In this document: positions 24,140-36,477 of the stretch, in pieces | How positions within the stretch are numbered: the stretch's first letter is position 1 | Layout: each line of letters opens with the position of its first letter | Assembly: GCA_014905825.1 (NCBI GenBank) | Contig: JACGCN010000004.1 | Location: 1,612,001 to 1,676,000 of the forward strand | Reading direction: 5' to 3' | DNA length: 64,000 bases | Source of the DNA: Lyophyllum atratum | Lineage: Eukaryota; Basidiomycota; Agaricomycetes; Agaricales; Lyophyllaceae | Made by a program: the position numbers and the translations under genes | The notes under the pieces: model-generated | Databases searched by the model: none | Told to the model about the DNA's origin: nothing | The model's input: the letters and a program-made list of their open reading frames with translations, nothing else

Positions 24140-24627
24140 CGTTGATTAAACGGTTGATGTAAGAGGTAACAGTGTGTTGCGGTGCAGGACTTAGCTGTTC
24201 GAACAGTCAAGATGGCCAGGCTTTATACATGTCCCCTGGTGACGAGAATTCGCAGATCAAGAATGGTTGCTTGAATTTATCGAGCCGTCCCGATGAAGGC
24301 GCTCAGCTACTAATTGCAGTGTGAGGCGCGTTGGCTCCAATATGCCTTGTTTAGGCCCTTTGACAGAGTAACGCGCAGCGTTGCACCAAGGCTGAAGGTG
24401 CGATCATGTCGACCAACGGAGAGACTTAGGGCACTGATTCCCGGATAACGATAATCACACCCGAGCGTCCTTTCGTATGGCCACGATGGCTGGGAGATCA
24501 ATATCAGTGGCATCAAGAGCAAGTCTGTCATATTGAAAAACATGCAAATGACAGATTACATCAGTCATACGGCTATCTCTGACAATGACATGGCTACGAT
24601 GTACCTGGTCACAAATGCAGCCCCCAT

Positions 24628-24872
24628 ATGGTGTCCTACAGGCGAAAATAACAAAATAACACATCGAGATAATTCTGTGGGCTGGGGGCGCACTCCTCAG
24701 CGGAAAAAAAGGGGGGCTCGTTTCCAAGGAATACAGTAGGGACTCCAGTAGAGCGGTCCCATCCTGTCTGTCGTGACAGTCATCCAAATACATCTCCATC
24801 ACCGTCAAGGTGTATGTGACAGTTTCTATTTCAGACCTATTAAACGCTGTGAGGGGGCCTGTAGGACACCAT
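24628..24872. repeat. inverted repeat, 16-bp perfect arms, about 213-bp spacer
   Basis: The arm at 24628-24643 (ATGGTGTCCTACAGGC) is the exact reverse complement of 24857-24872. Matching flanking runs (ccccat on one side, a C/G run on the other) suggest a slightly longer, degenerate match. The whole unit is about 245 bp. This could be a decayed non-autonomous element or a chance palindrome pair; no target-site duplication was recognised. Confidence 0.5.
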
Positions 24873-25320
24873 GACTGGGGAATCAAGTCTCTAGCTCAAT
24901 GCGGTCTCAAGTCAAGGATAAGTCGAGGATTGTGGGTGGCGGATGAACCCTATGCAGAAGGGTCGACCTGTTCCAGGGTTCGCAGCGCGTCTGAGCGCGT
25001 CCGTTGTGGAGGGCGCAGAGCATGCTCCCGCACCATACTACCAGCCGAGAGTCCGCCTCATGACACGCTCTGGTTACTAAAAGATAGGGACTGCGTGCAA
25101 GAGGGATGGAGGGGTGCTCATAGAAGGGACATAGGGCTGCAAGCCTCACTTTTGATATTTCGAACGCAAATGTGGTTGAAATATCTCTTCGCCATGATCT
25201 CCGTACCAGAGATTATATGCAAGAGCAGTAATGGATTTTTTAGGTGATGCGGTCTTCGTGGTGGGATCGTGTAGTTATGGTCATGGGATATGGGTTGTGA
25301 TAAACATGTTTTGTCCTTGC

Positions 25321-25357
25321 GCCAGGTGCATAGGTGCACGCCAGGTGCATAGGTGCA
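25321..25357. repeat. 19-bp direct tandem repeat, two copies
   Basis: The unit GCCAGGTGCATAGGTGCAC occurs at 25321-25339 and again, less its last base, at 25340-25357. Each unit itself contains two GGTGCA words. It lies in non-coding sequence. Confidence 0.75.
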
Positions 25358-25622
25358 TTGATATGTGTTGGTGACTGGCAGGGAGTTGAGGGTGGCCGTT
25401 GGTCGGATAAGCTTTCGTACTCACGCTCATAATCCCATTGGACAGGAGAACGTCGAAATGAGATTGGGGTGAAGAGTAAGCGCCTCAACTGCACGGCGTG
25501 GGTCAACAAACATACGGGTTTAAGATGATTCTAGTACTCACTTGGAAATTATATGCCTGAAGAATTCAGTGCATCGATAAGGTTTCAAGAGCTTGTATTG
25601 GGAAGAGGAAAAAGGAAAGAAA

Positions 25623-25943
25623 CTAGCTCGAGGGTAGTTTTTTCGCTTCCTGTTTTGCTTTCTTCCGGCTGCCCATCATCAGGTCGACGTAGTCCGCACC
25701 CCCCAGAAGGCCATCCTTGGAAGATCCTGATGCAGTTTTGGCGGCCTTTCCTTGCAGCGTGGATCTCTTCTTTGCCGCCTGGACTACATGAGACGTCGAG
25801 CCAGCTGGAGCAACCGCTGCGCTGGAGCCAGCTCCTGATTTGACCTTTTTCTGATGATGAAAAATGGATCATGAGCTTGGAGCTTGCAAAACATAGGAAC
25901 CAGATCATACTACGCGCTTGTGAAGTTTGGCGCTTTTCCCCAT
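25623..25943 (-). CDS. small basic protein, MGKSAK-type, probably nuclear/nucleolar
   Basis: Two exons give about 90 residues. ATG 25943 starts MGKSAKLHKR; the intron (gtagta donor, atcatcag acceptor) joins in phase 0 to KKVKSGAGSSAAVAPAG. The rest is rich in Lys, Ala and Ser and ends with LLGGADYVDLMMGSRKKAKQ and a short tail before TAG at 25623-25625. The GADYVDLMMG block stands out as non-random in an otherwise low-complexity protein and looks like the conserved core. The basic composition suggests an RNA-associated or nucleolar location; that is inference. I do not recognise a named family. It diverges from the Mlp1/TPR gene across 239 bp. Confidence 0.72.
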
Positions 25944-26182
25944 GTTCGGCAGTGGAAGTAGGTGCGGTGAGCGGCGAGCCCCAGTAGGCTGAGTTAGAGC
26001 TGTTCGAGGACAAGTTACACACATTATATAATGCTGACTAATGCACTACACGTGGTCGCGCCCATTGTCCTTAACGGCACTTCTTTGACTCCTCGAGTCT
26101 GACCTTCCGACACTCATCTATCTTGGAGCTCGCTGTACGCCGCAACGACTCCAGCCACAACCCCTAGGCGTCGACATTGATT
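25944..26182. promoter_or_regulatory. divergent promoter region (small basic protein and Mlp1/TPR)
   Basis: These 239 bp separate two divergent start codons and must serve both genes. No individual site was identified. Confidence 0.45.
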
Positions 26183-29100
26183 ATGGTGGGGACTCGCAGG
26201 AAAAGCAAGGCCGCCGCTGCAGAGGCAGATGAGGCCGGCGCAGGCGCGGAGGAGCTATATTTCCTTACCATCCCAGAAGATGTGGACTTCGAGTCCTTGT
26301 CAGAACTCCTTCCGGGAACCGACATTACTTCTCCCTCGCCTGATACCATCATCACATTATATCGTCTGCTCCTTGCCCAGGCATTGGAGGGTCGTTCAAT
26401 AGCGCAGGAGCTTGACGAGGCACGTGCAGAGGTGGATAGGAAGGACGTGGAGCTCGATCAAGCCTTGCAGGACCGGGAGAGCATTTCTCGGGAGCTCGAA
26501 AGCTCCTTGGAAGGTGTTCAGCAGGAGCTAAATCAAGTGAAACAAGAACGCGACCAACTAGGTATTTCATTGTCTTCCACTCGTTTCTCGGCATACTGAA
26601 CTTTTGGTTTCAGCTGCATCTCAAAAGGACTTGCAAGCACAAATTCAAACACTGTCGAGCACGCAATCCTCATCATCGTCTGAACTCGAGGCTCTCAAGC
26701 GTCGTGTCGAGGACACGGAGCGTGAAAAGCGCGACCTCGTCGGTGTTATCAGCCGGTTGAAGCAGGAGAATGCGCAACAAGAAGGTAAGTCAGATTTGCG
26801 TCGTTGACTCCGTCAAGTTTCTCATCACTTTTCAGAGGAAATACAAACCCTTCGCAGTAACCTCAAAGAAGCGCGGCGCGAACATCAAACACTGGAGGCT
26901 CAAGTGAGGGAGCTGCGCTCAGGAGAAACTTCCACTAAGGTTTATCTGACGTTCTGTACTCTGACCACCTCACGCTTACATATTTTCACAGTTCAAAATC
27001 GAATCTCTTACTCAACAACTCGAGCTGTCTCAAGCGGAAGCTGAAAGGACGAATCAAGAACTTACTGTCAAGTCCGAAGAATTTTCGAAATACCGGCGCA
27101 CCAAACATGCCGAGTTGGCCACCGTGCAGGCCTCGCTCGATTCGCTCACTCAAACTCACGCTGCGACGCAAGGCTCACTGAAATCGCTGCAATCTAGTCA
27201 CACGGCACAGACTCATCAACTGACGCAAGCTTTAGCAAGGGTGCAGGACTTAACAGGACAACTAGCGGAGCAGGAAGCCACATATTCCAGCGAGGCCAAT
27301 GGCTTGAGGCGACTTGTAACGATGATGGAGGAACGAGAAAAACAGGCGAAAGAGATCGTTGACGGGATTGAGAGGGAGTGGGCCGGCGTTGGAGAGAAGT
27401 CTGAACGAAGAGAAGCTGCGTTGAAGGGAGAAATAGAACGCGAAAGGAAGGGCCGTGAGACCGCAGAAAAGAGAGCAGAGCAGATGGAAGCCGTGTTAGA
27501 CAGGATGGGAAGAGGAGAATTGCCCATGCCCGTACGTGGAACACCTGGTACGCCTTTCCGAACGCCTAGCGCCACAGACTTCGCAACAGATGGGATGATG
27601 GGCCTTAGCCCCACGGTGGCAATGGTAAGTAAGGCACAGCGGAGCGGGAAGACTTTCACCGAGGTCTATGCCGATTATGTGCGCCTGCAAGACGAGTATG
27701 CGAAGAAATGTGCAGAGTACGACCACATGGATCGAACGTTATCATCTGTACTTGGACAAATTGAGGAGAGGGTACGTTTTTCGAATCACTTTTTCAACGG
27801 CTGTGATTTACCTTAGAACTCCTATAGGCACCTATTCTCTCTCAACAGCGTGCCGAATACGAACGCCTGCATTCAGAAGCGGCGCAGCTGGCTTCGCAGC
27901 TAGCTCAGGCGCTCTCCGAGCGTGATTCGCAAGGCAATCTTGCCATGGAAAATTCCCAGAAACTTACGAAGTCCACTCGCGAGAACGAGCTCCTTCAAAA
28001 ACAACTCGATGATCTTGGACGGCAGGTCCAAGGTCTGCTGCGAGAAGTCAGCCGAAGGGACGATCCGACTATACCTTCTGACGAAGATCTCGAGAGCATT
28101 CCTGCGGCTCCCGCTGAAGACACGGAAGCAGTCATCACAAACCACCTTGTGCTTTACAGATCCGTTGGAGGGTTGCAAGAGCAGAATCAGAAGTTGTTGA
28201 AGATCGTCAGGGAGATGGGACGGAAGATGGAGAGCGAGGAGCGGGACTATCGTGAAACCATGGAGCGAGAACAGGCAGAGGCTATCAAGGAGGCTCATGA
28301 AGCCATGAAGGAAATGGCTGCGGGACGGGATCGGGATAAGAAGAGCTACACAGCCACCGTCCAAGCCTACGTCAAGGAGCGAGACGCCCTGCGAGATATG
28401 TTAGCGAGAGAGAGAGCCGGAAAGCCCTCAACCAACGGCGCCTTGGAGACTAACGCTCTGACGATTGTACCACAGACTGACGCTGCTAAGGAGTTGGTGG
28501 AGACTCAGACCCAGTTCGAAGCTTACCGGTTGGAAATGGGCATTGACGCCGGGAAGCTGCGCGAGGATCTTGTTGCTGCGCAGCGCGAGGCGGGTCAATT
28601 AGGAGCTGCCCTAGCTAAGGCTAATGCAAGGCTTGAATACCTTTCTGGTACGTCGTGACAGCCTCTTTGGATATCACACGCTCAATGTCTGTTTAGAACG
28701 TCATCAAGTGGATCAGGAGCAACTTGGCCGTCATGACCGTGAAATTGATGACCTCAATGAACGGTACCAACTGCTGTATGACCGATTTACTCGAACAGAT
28801 ATCGAACGCGTTCGTACGGCAGAAGAACTTCAGTCAGCTACTGGCCGCATCGAACAGCTACGAAACGAGTCCGCTAATCTTCGAGCTGAGAAGAAAATAT
28901 GGGAGGTGAGTGGCTTCTGGTCAGTCCCGTAACTCTAGTTCTCAATCTGGGTCAGAGCGTACAAAGCCGTCTTGTCGAAGAAAACAAATCTTTGGCATTG
29001 GAGCGCTCCCATCTTTCCGATCTCATGGTCAACGTTCAGAAAATGCATAATGATCTGGAGCGTTCCGGAGAAAATGATCGTCGGCGACTGGAGAATCAAT

Positions 29101-32100
29101 TGCAGGCGCTGGAAGGTCAAACGTAAGCAAAATTTTGAATATCTTCTGCAACATTTAACGCTTTTCTTAGTCAAGACTTGCGAACCCAATTGTCCCAGGA
29201 GCGGGATAATCTTCGTCACATGGCTTTGCAGAAGGACATGGAATTGAAGGAGTATCAAGCTCGTCTGGACAGAAATGTGGGTTGCCCCGTTCGTTTCTGT
29301 CACCAAGTCCCTGACCGTTTTGTCATCCAGCTCCAGGAATTGTCCAAGACGCGAGAATCTCTAATCGGTGCAGAAACCAGCAAAAAGCATCTCGAACAAC
29401 GCGTGGAGGAGCTGACAAGACAACTCCAAGGGAATGAGGAGAAACTGGCCGTCTATGAACGTCGCTCCACTGCCGGCAACGGTGTCGCCCAAACTCTTGA
29501 CCCTGATATGAGCCGTGAGCAGCAGTTGGAGGCCCAGGTAGCAGAGCTTCGGTAAGCTTCAACTTGCGTACAGTTAACCAGATCTAACAAGGTTATAGAT
29601 CCGCTCTTAAGGTCGCAGAGGTTGATCTTGCTACTGCGCGAAGCCACGTACAGCAGTTCCAAGAAATTAGCCAAGCGAATGAGGAAGCGCTTTCCAATTT
29701 GAACGCCACCTATGATGAATACAAGCTGTCCACGGAGGCGCAGATAGCGCGTTATGAGGTCAGTGGTACTGGATGAACAACGGGCGATCCACTTACGACA
29801 TCTCTACAGTCTGACGCTCAATCGTTGAAGGAGAAGCTACAAGCTGCACAGGAAGAGCTGGCTGAACGTTCTGCCAAGTACAACGAGCTACAGAAGACAC
29901 TGGAGGCTGAACGAGCAGCATGGGCTAACGACAAGAAGACCCTCGAAGACACAATTGTGGACTTGAGTACCTCAGAGAAACATTCGGAGAGCGATCGAGC
30001 CTCACGTGAGAATGAAGTGCGGTCGCAGGAAGAGCGCGCAAAGGTGGGATGGCTTTCCACCTACCTTCCATATCAAATCTCAACGATTCTTTCCTGTAGG
30101 CTGCTGAGGAGCGGTACTCTAATGAGATCATTGCCCACGCCGAATCAATGAAGACCATCGAGATTCTCAAGCGCGAAGTGGTGACAGTGCAAGCTGCGGC
30201 TCGAGACAACCTTACGGCCGCCGAGACCGCCACGGCGAACTTGGTGAACTCTACAGAGAGCGCGAAGCGGCGGGAGGAAGCCCTTAGCCAAGAAGTCGCC
30301 GATCTCAAGGCTCGGTCCGTCCAGCGCACTTTACTTAGTGACCCACCTAACAAGTCCTTTTAGTTCCCAAGACCTTGCTTCTCAGAATAGCATTCTTCAT
30401 GCGCATCTAGAGTCGGTCAGCAGCCAGGCTAACAGAATCAAGGTGGCAGCGGCTTCAGCATCCACAGACACCACAGAGGGTGAAGGTGCCGGCGACGCGG
30501 ATACCAAGCTCTCCGAGCTGCGATCGGTGGTTTCATACTTACGCAAGGAGAAGGAAATCGTAGACCTCCAACTCGAGCTCAGCAAGCAGGAGAATTCAAG
30601 GCTAAAGACCCAAATTGAACACCTTTCGCAGAGTCTCCAGGAGACTAGAGCGACACTCTCGGAGGTATGGAATAGTCAACTTTTCTTTATCATGAACCAG
30701 ATATTGACGATGTGCATAGGAGCGCGAGAAAGCAGTGGAAACTGCTGCTTCGGCTGCTCAGCACGCTGAACTTTTCGAACGGATCAATCAAGTCAACTTG
30801 TTGAAAGAAAGCAACGCGACCCTTCGGGCAGAGTCTGAGCGCAATGCCAAACGAGCTCGAGAACTTGACGCCAAACTTAAGCAACTATCACAGGAGCTTG
30901 ACCCTGCCAAAGAACAAGCTCGGATGGCTCAAGCAGAATTGCAGGCCTGTAATGATCAACTAGCCCGTCTCGAAGAGGAAGGTCGCAGGTGGCAGGAGCG
31001 CAACGCACAGCTGTTGAGCAAGGTTCGTCACCCTCGTCTTCTCTCATTTGAGCCTAACTAATATACACTCAAGTATGATCGCATCGATCCTGCTGAGGTC
31101 GCAGCGCTGCGCGACGAGATTGAGCAGCTCAAATCCCAGAAAGCGGAGCTCGAGAAGCAGAAGGCGGAGGTCGAACAGGTCAGTGCAGATCGCCAAGAGT
31201 CTGTTGAATCGCAAGAGGCTCGGGTTCGTATATCATTCCGACTATCTCCCCTGTATGCCATCTGACAGCTGGCGCGGCAGATCAAAATACTCGACGAAAG
31301 TATCCAGAAGCACAAAGAGCACATTACTAGGAATCTCAACATCTTCAAGTCGAAGCTGGCGACTGCTGACACTCAGAGAGCCGCAATTGAGGAAGAGAAG
31401 AACAGAGTGCAGGCTCAAGTGGCGGATTTGGAGAAGAACCTTACTACCCTGCAAGCCAATGCTGACGAAGCTCCGAGCGCTGCCGTGTCCTCTGAAGAGA
31501 CAGCTAAGCAGGCGGCGACTATTGTAAGCGTAACATGGTCGCTTGGTCTCCGGAACCTTTCCAACTAAACCTTTTCGTTCAGGCCGCCCTACAAGAAGAA
31601 CGGGATAGGTTGCTCTCGGAGAAAGCGTCCTGGCAAGAGAAGGCGTCAACAGGTGCTGCTGCCGCTTCCACCGACGAGGAGAAGTCTACCTGGGAGAACG
31701 AAAAGGCTTCCCTTGTTCAAACTCGTGATGAGGCCCTCGCAAAGCTGCAGGTAATTGAACCACTCGCTCTGGCTATCACTGGCTCATTTTCCCTCAAGGC
31801 TGCAACTGAGGAAGCTCGGAAGGTGGCCGAGGAGGCAAGGAATTTCAAACGTCAAAGTGTACGCTGATCTCCGCTAGGATTTCTGAGCAGTCGATGCTGA
31901 TCTCATTTTTTTCACAGGAGAAATTCCAGGCGAAGATAGGCGATATGATGAAAGCCAAAGCTGCTGAAGATGAGCGACAAGCCGAACAACCCAAGTCTGA
32001 GACGTCTGAAGCTGGGCTCAAGCGGCACGCCGAAGAATTGCGGGCCTTAGAGGCGAAACTAACCGCGAAACATCAAGAGGAGCTCAAGGCTCGCGAAGCA

Positions 32101-32835
32101 GCGGCGGCGGCGGCTGAAGCTGTGGCTAAAGCCAAAACATCAGAAACTCCTGTGCCGGACGCCAAAGCCGTTGAAGCCGCCGTAGCTGCCGCGATCGCAG
32201 AGCACGAAAAAGCCTCTGCCGCTAAGCAAGCAGCAGAAATAGAATCTGCGATTGAGTTAGGCAGGAAGGAACAGGCCATGAAAGGAAAGCTCAAGGATTC
32301 GCAATTGGTGAGGGCGCAGAAGAAAGTGAAGGACCTCGAAGCGCAGATACTTGAATGGCGGACCGCAGGAATCTTACCTGATACAACGCCCGTACCTGCT
32401 ACTCCAACGACGGCCACTTCCTCTGTTATCTCTGCGACCACCCCAGCATCAGCCGCTGCGGCAGCCCCAGCCGCAGCCACAGCCACAGCTTCTGCAAGTA
32501 CCGCAGCCACATCCAATACAAAACCAGTCCCCAATGCTGCCAATGCCAGTGCCGCTCTTCCCCGGAAACCGTCTCTGGCAACAACGCCTGTAGGCCCTTC
32601 AGGACGAGGAGGGCCCTCGGTCCGAGGAGCCCGAATCCCTCCACGAGGTGGAGGTGCCGGACGAGGTACCCCGGCGAGGCAAGCACCTGCGGCTGGCATG
32701 GCGATAATGGGGGCAGCAAAGCGACCTCGGGAGTCGGAGACACCTGAGGATTCTCTTGCAAAACGGATGAAACCAGCAGAATCAAAACCACCAATACAGC
32801 TTCGCCGTCCTGCGCCCAGTCAACCTCCTTCGTAA
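26183..32835 (+). CDS. Mlp1/TPR-type nuclear pore basket protein
   Basis: Very long coiled-coil protein of the nuclear basket, involved in mRNA export and quality control and in spindle checkpoint anchoring. ATG 26183 gives a basic start (MVGTRRKSKAAAAE). Around 20 exons then encode almost uninterrupted heptad-rich coiled coil, heavy in Glu, Gln, Lys, Leu and Ala, for about 1,700 residues. The one clearly diagnostic break in the coil, near 27540-27760, reads GTPFRTPSATDF, then LSPTVAMVSKAQ, then YADYVRLQDEYAKKC, matching the conserved Mlp1/TPR insert. The C-terminal 250 residues are disordered and Ala/Pro/Thr-rich with GRGG and RGARIPPRGGG-type RG motifs and a basic end that could be a nuclear signal (AKRPRES, LAKRMKP). 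Introns are mostly 50-60 bp; not every border was checked base by base. Confidence 0.87.
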
Positions 32836-33936
32836 TTGGACGCTTCTCTTTTCAATTGCATATCCTTGTAACTGTAGACGTGTACTACTCTAATCGTGAC
32901 TGTAACTATCAATCTTTGCATCAAATCGTCGCCGTTTGTAGGTGCTTCTGTAAGGACAAACTTTCCCTGGGCAAGAAATATCATGCAGGATCGGCGAACA
33001 CGAAGAACACCTCCACCGAAGCTTGTTATCTCAATTATGAAGGCAGCTATCAAGCAAATGCCGGTCCAACGCAGTTAAGTAACTTGTGGATGCTGCTAAG
33101 TACGAGCAGCACCAGGTTTAAAACTCCTTCAACCCACGGTCCACTTTTTGACTATCACGGTCCTACCTGTCAGAGTACCTCCAGCGCATTGCTGCTCTAA
33201 ACTATCACTATCCCTTGCCGATACGCCCATTCCCTATCGTGGATCAGTCGCGGATATCTGGATATGGAAGGAACTCCTCCAGTGTCAAATATATTTCCTC
33301 TATCAACCGAGATATCGCTTTATTGCAGTACCCTCAACAGCCTACATCAAGGATGAAGTAGATCGAGACCCTACCCTACCATACCTCATCCTCATTCCTC
33401 AGGCTCAAAACCCAAAAGCACTTAACACAAAAGTGGACAGCTATTCGGTGGATCTCCGTGTAAAATGCACCGATTTCGGTCACTGCGGTATTCGTCTTGC
33501 GCTCCTGCCTATCACGCCGCAATTCTCGATTCAACTCCTAGAATTCGCGTCCAACCAACGCTGACCCACGACGAACGAGCCTGTGTCTGTATGCGCTGAA
33601 TCCTGATCTTGGCTGACAAGTGGCTGACCGTGGATCTATTCCTGCGCTTCTGCCTACCACTCTACACCGCAATTCTCGATCCAACTCCTAAAATTCTCGA
33701 TCCAACTCCTGATATTCTCAATCCATGCAGGGCTGACCGACGAGAGAAGAGCCTGGTCCGGCGATGTGCTGAATTCTGGTCGTGGCTGACAAGGTGGCTG
33801 ACCGTCGTTCCACTCGATCTATTCTTAGAATGGCAATGGGCTCATCTATAAAAGACCTCGACGATGGTCAACCTCCCCAGTTCACCGACGTCCACCATCC
33901 TCGATAAATATACCGCATTTACTGCTTATATCTATC
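32836..33936. other. intergenic region containing an imperfect duplication
   Basis: About 1.1 kb between the Mlp1/TPR stop and the next start, both on the plus strand. The first part should be 3' untranslated. The second part holds the imperfect duplication listed at 33502-33826. Open frames here (for example 33148-33564) lack family resemblance. Confidence 0.45.
33502..33826. repeat. imperfect tandem duplication of about 145-180 bp with nested 21-bp repeat
   Basis: Copy A (about 33502-33645) and copy B (about 33647-33826) share, in the same order, the words CCGCAATTCTCGATYCAACTCC, GAGCCTG, GCTGAATYCTG, TGGCTGACAAG, TGGCTGACCGT and ATCTATTC. Copy B is longer because ATTCTCGATCCAACTCC is repeated about 2.5 times at 21-bp spacing (33672-33725). 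The duplication is clearly diverged. It lies upstream of the membrane-protein gene at 33937. Confidence 0.75.
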
Positions 33937-35847
33937 ATGCGCTTCACGCTCCTCAAACAATCCTCTCTCGCAAAGACTGGCCCGCAGGTCGGGTTCAGGA
34001 TCGACTTCCTTGGGGCCGCAGCCCTCATCCTCGCCACAGTCGCTTATCAGCACATCCCCCAATCCCAGTCAACTCTACTCTGGCGATACGGTTCTTCCGC
34101 TATCCCGATGCCGCCTCCTCCACCTCCAACCAGCGCCACCAAGCCCGCACCCTCGAGGACAGCCCTTTTCGGAAGCTTTCAAAGCGATTCCGAATTGCCT
34201 CATGGTCATTACATCCCGCTTGCTATCGTGGCAGGCGGTCTTCTTGCTGGTGCTGGTATGCGTCTGTCGCTTCCGCTTGTCGTCACCTGAACTAAACCTT
34301 TCCTAGCGACCTTCGCCGCTGCTGTGAAACGCAGCAAGGCGCGCAAGGATGGTCAGCCTCCTTCTGAGAACGATGATGAAGCCGAGGAGGACGAGGACGT
34401 CAACGAACAAAGTAGCGATGAGCATGAAGATGGCGACTCAAGCCACGGCGATCCTGGAGATCCCGACGACCCCCCTCCCCCACCAAGCGGCTCCAAGGTT
34501 GAGTACGACCCTCCGCACGCTCCTCTCCCCACCCAGCATTGGTACAACTTCCTGCTCATAGTCATTCTGTCGGCCCTCACCGTCGCCTTCACCTACACCC
34601 GCTTCTTCCCCGCCTACATCACGCCGTTCCGTAAGATACTCGACAGAGCGTCCCGGGCGTTCGCTTGCAACAGTGGCCCGCACCTCAATTCTGTGGAGCT
34701 TACAACTGGACTGGAGGATATCTCGCTCAAGCTTAACGGGTCCATCCAGAATGCCTCCGCACAGCTGTTCAATGCCACAACGGAATTTGTCTTGGATCTG
34801 GTATTGGCTCCCATCGCTTACCCCGCCGTCGCCCTTGCTTGGCGAGCCTTCGACGTATGTGTTTCCCATCCCTGGCGGACGCTGGCGTCCGATCAATCTT
34901 CGAAGGTCGTGGAACTAGCTTCAGTAACTGTGGTGACCCAAAAGATGGTGGGTCTGCCAGTGGGTTTAAACCATTGCTGGACCTTGGCGGGTGGTTTATT
35001 GGCGTCAGCCCTCGTCGGAGCTTGGGTTATCTCGCAGCGCAGGCGTTGTCAAGGTCGGCCTGTTATAATGACGCCGGTAGAACCGGGCGATGAGACCACC
35101 ATGGAGGAAAATGTGGCCCTCGTTCATCTTGAAGAAGATGATTTGCAATCATTCAAGTCAAGCGCAGTCCTCCCGATTCCCGACGTAGAACATTCAGAAC
35201 CCGCGGCGCTGGACGCCGTAACCAGCACGTTCCCTTTTCTTGGCAGTGGTGGGAGTAGGCTGCATGACCCCCTCGAGATCCCTTTGCCCGAAGATGGCGA
35301 GGCAGACTGGGAGGAGGTGCTGACGCTTTCTCCCGCCGAAGGTGACGGCGAAGACTGGCATCGCGCGCTTCGTATTCCCCTTCCTGATGATACCGACGAC
35401 GGCTGGGTAGAGGAAGTTCCAGGCAGAACGGTGGTAGCTGAGGTGAGTTATAACCTTGCTCCTTGATAGTCGATCATTTCTAAGTATTCTTTTTTGCGTC
35501 TTTAGGCATCTTCTTCGACACCAAGGATATCCTCGATTAATTTTCTCGCAACCCCGGTCGACATAATGGCAACATCGGATATAAGACCAGAACTCAAGGG
35601 CCTCGAGTCTTCACGCTGGGCACCTGCATTGACCTCCAATCCCACCACAGCATTTGAAGCATCAAAATCCAATGGGTCCGATGGGTCTAGGAAGTTGAAG
35701 CACCAGCAGAGAAGGGCACAGCAGAGGCAGAACAAGAAAAACAAACATCTGATACCCCTCCTAGCCGACCTCGCTCTCGACACCCAAACCGAAATGGCGC
35801 CGCAGGACGGGCCGACTGTAGTGTCGTGGCGGCGAGGTGGGAAATAA
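33937..35847 (+). CDS. multi-pass membrane protein of unknown function
   Basis: Three exons. ATG 33937 gives MRFTLLKQSSLAKTG. An intron near 34256-34307 (gtatgc donor, ttcctag acceptor) joins GGLLAGA to TFAAAVKRSK. The last intron, near 35441-35504, joins VVAE to ASSSTPRISS and ends at TAA 35845-35847. Probable membrane helices: IDFLGAAALILATVAY, YIPLAIVAGGLLAGA, WYNFLLIVILSALTVAFTYT and WTLAGGLLASALVGAWVI. A very acidic loop (EEDEDVNEQ, then a Pro run) lies between the second and third helices. The C-terminal part has three spaced acidic/Trp modules of similar form (DPLEIPLPEDGEADWEEV, EDWHRALRIPLPDDTDDGW), suggesting short internal repeats. The very end is basic and Gln/Asn-rich. I recognise no family; it may be restricted to agaricomycetes. 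Confidence 0.65.
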
Positions 35848-36477
35848 AGGTTTCGGATGAGATGGGGTATAAGGGAAAAGGAGGGCCACATGACGCAGGG
35901 GATGAAGGAGAGGAGAGGATGGGGAAGGAAGATGGGATCCGTCTGTCGCTGACGAGTGTGCAGGCTGTGATCCCAGTTCGGGCTAGGCGGACAGTTGACG
36001 AATTGAACGCCAGTCTCTTCCTTTCTGCTCTTCTTCTTTTTCATTCGCTGTATTTCATTGGTTCTTGGGATCATCCAATTCCTTCGCCTCATTGAACCGA
36101 CGCCTATTTCTTGTACTTTTTTTATCTATATTATTACTTCCTGGTTTCGTGATATACGTCTCTGTATCATTGGATCTATGTAAATCATTGTACTTAAATA
36201 TCAGTGTGCATATATATAACAGTCGGTGACATCAGGCCCTCGACGTCTGGGGAATAGGTCGACGTGGACCATCACTCAAGTTATCTCCACACGTCGTAGA
36301 GGCTAGGGTGATGGCTTTAAAGATGGAATCGTTATACCTGGTATAGTTTCAAGTAGCAAGTTAGAAAAACCGCTTCATATCCACGATTCGAAAAATTGCA
36401 TTTCGTCACTCTTTCGAGTCGGAGTTGTCGCGTCTCCTTGCCTCATCACGTGTAGTAGGTTTCTGCAGGCGTTCACC
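35848..36477. other. intergenic region, no supported gene
   Basis: About 630 bp between the membrane-protein stop and COX20. The part around 36110-36220 is AT-rich with TATA-like runs; the last 100 bp should carry the COX20 promoter. No gene or repeat recognised. Confidence 0.4.

Larger units (their letters stand above)
24140..25622. other. gene-poor region with small repeats
   Basis: About 1.5 kb with no gene I can support. It contains the 16-bp inverted repeat pair at 24628-24643 and 24857-24872 and a 19-bp direct repeat at 25321-25357, listed separately. Short overlapping open frames on both strands show no conserved motif. The part next to 24140 should contain the promoter of the small secreted protein. 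Confidence 0.45.

Noticed and set aside
32073..32699. Long open frame of 208 codons on the minus strand
   Set aside because: It is the antisense shadow of the low-complexity Ala/Pro/Thr C-terminus of the Mlp1/TPR gene, whose frame and splice pattern are well supported.
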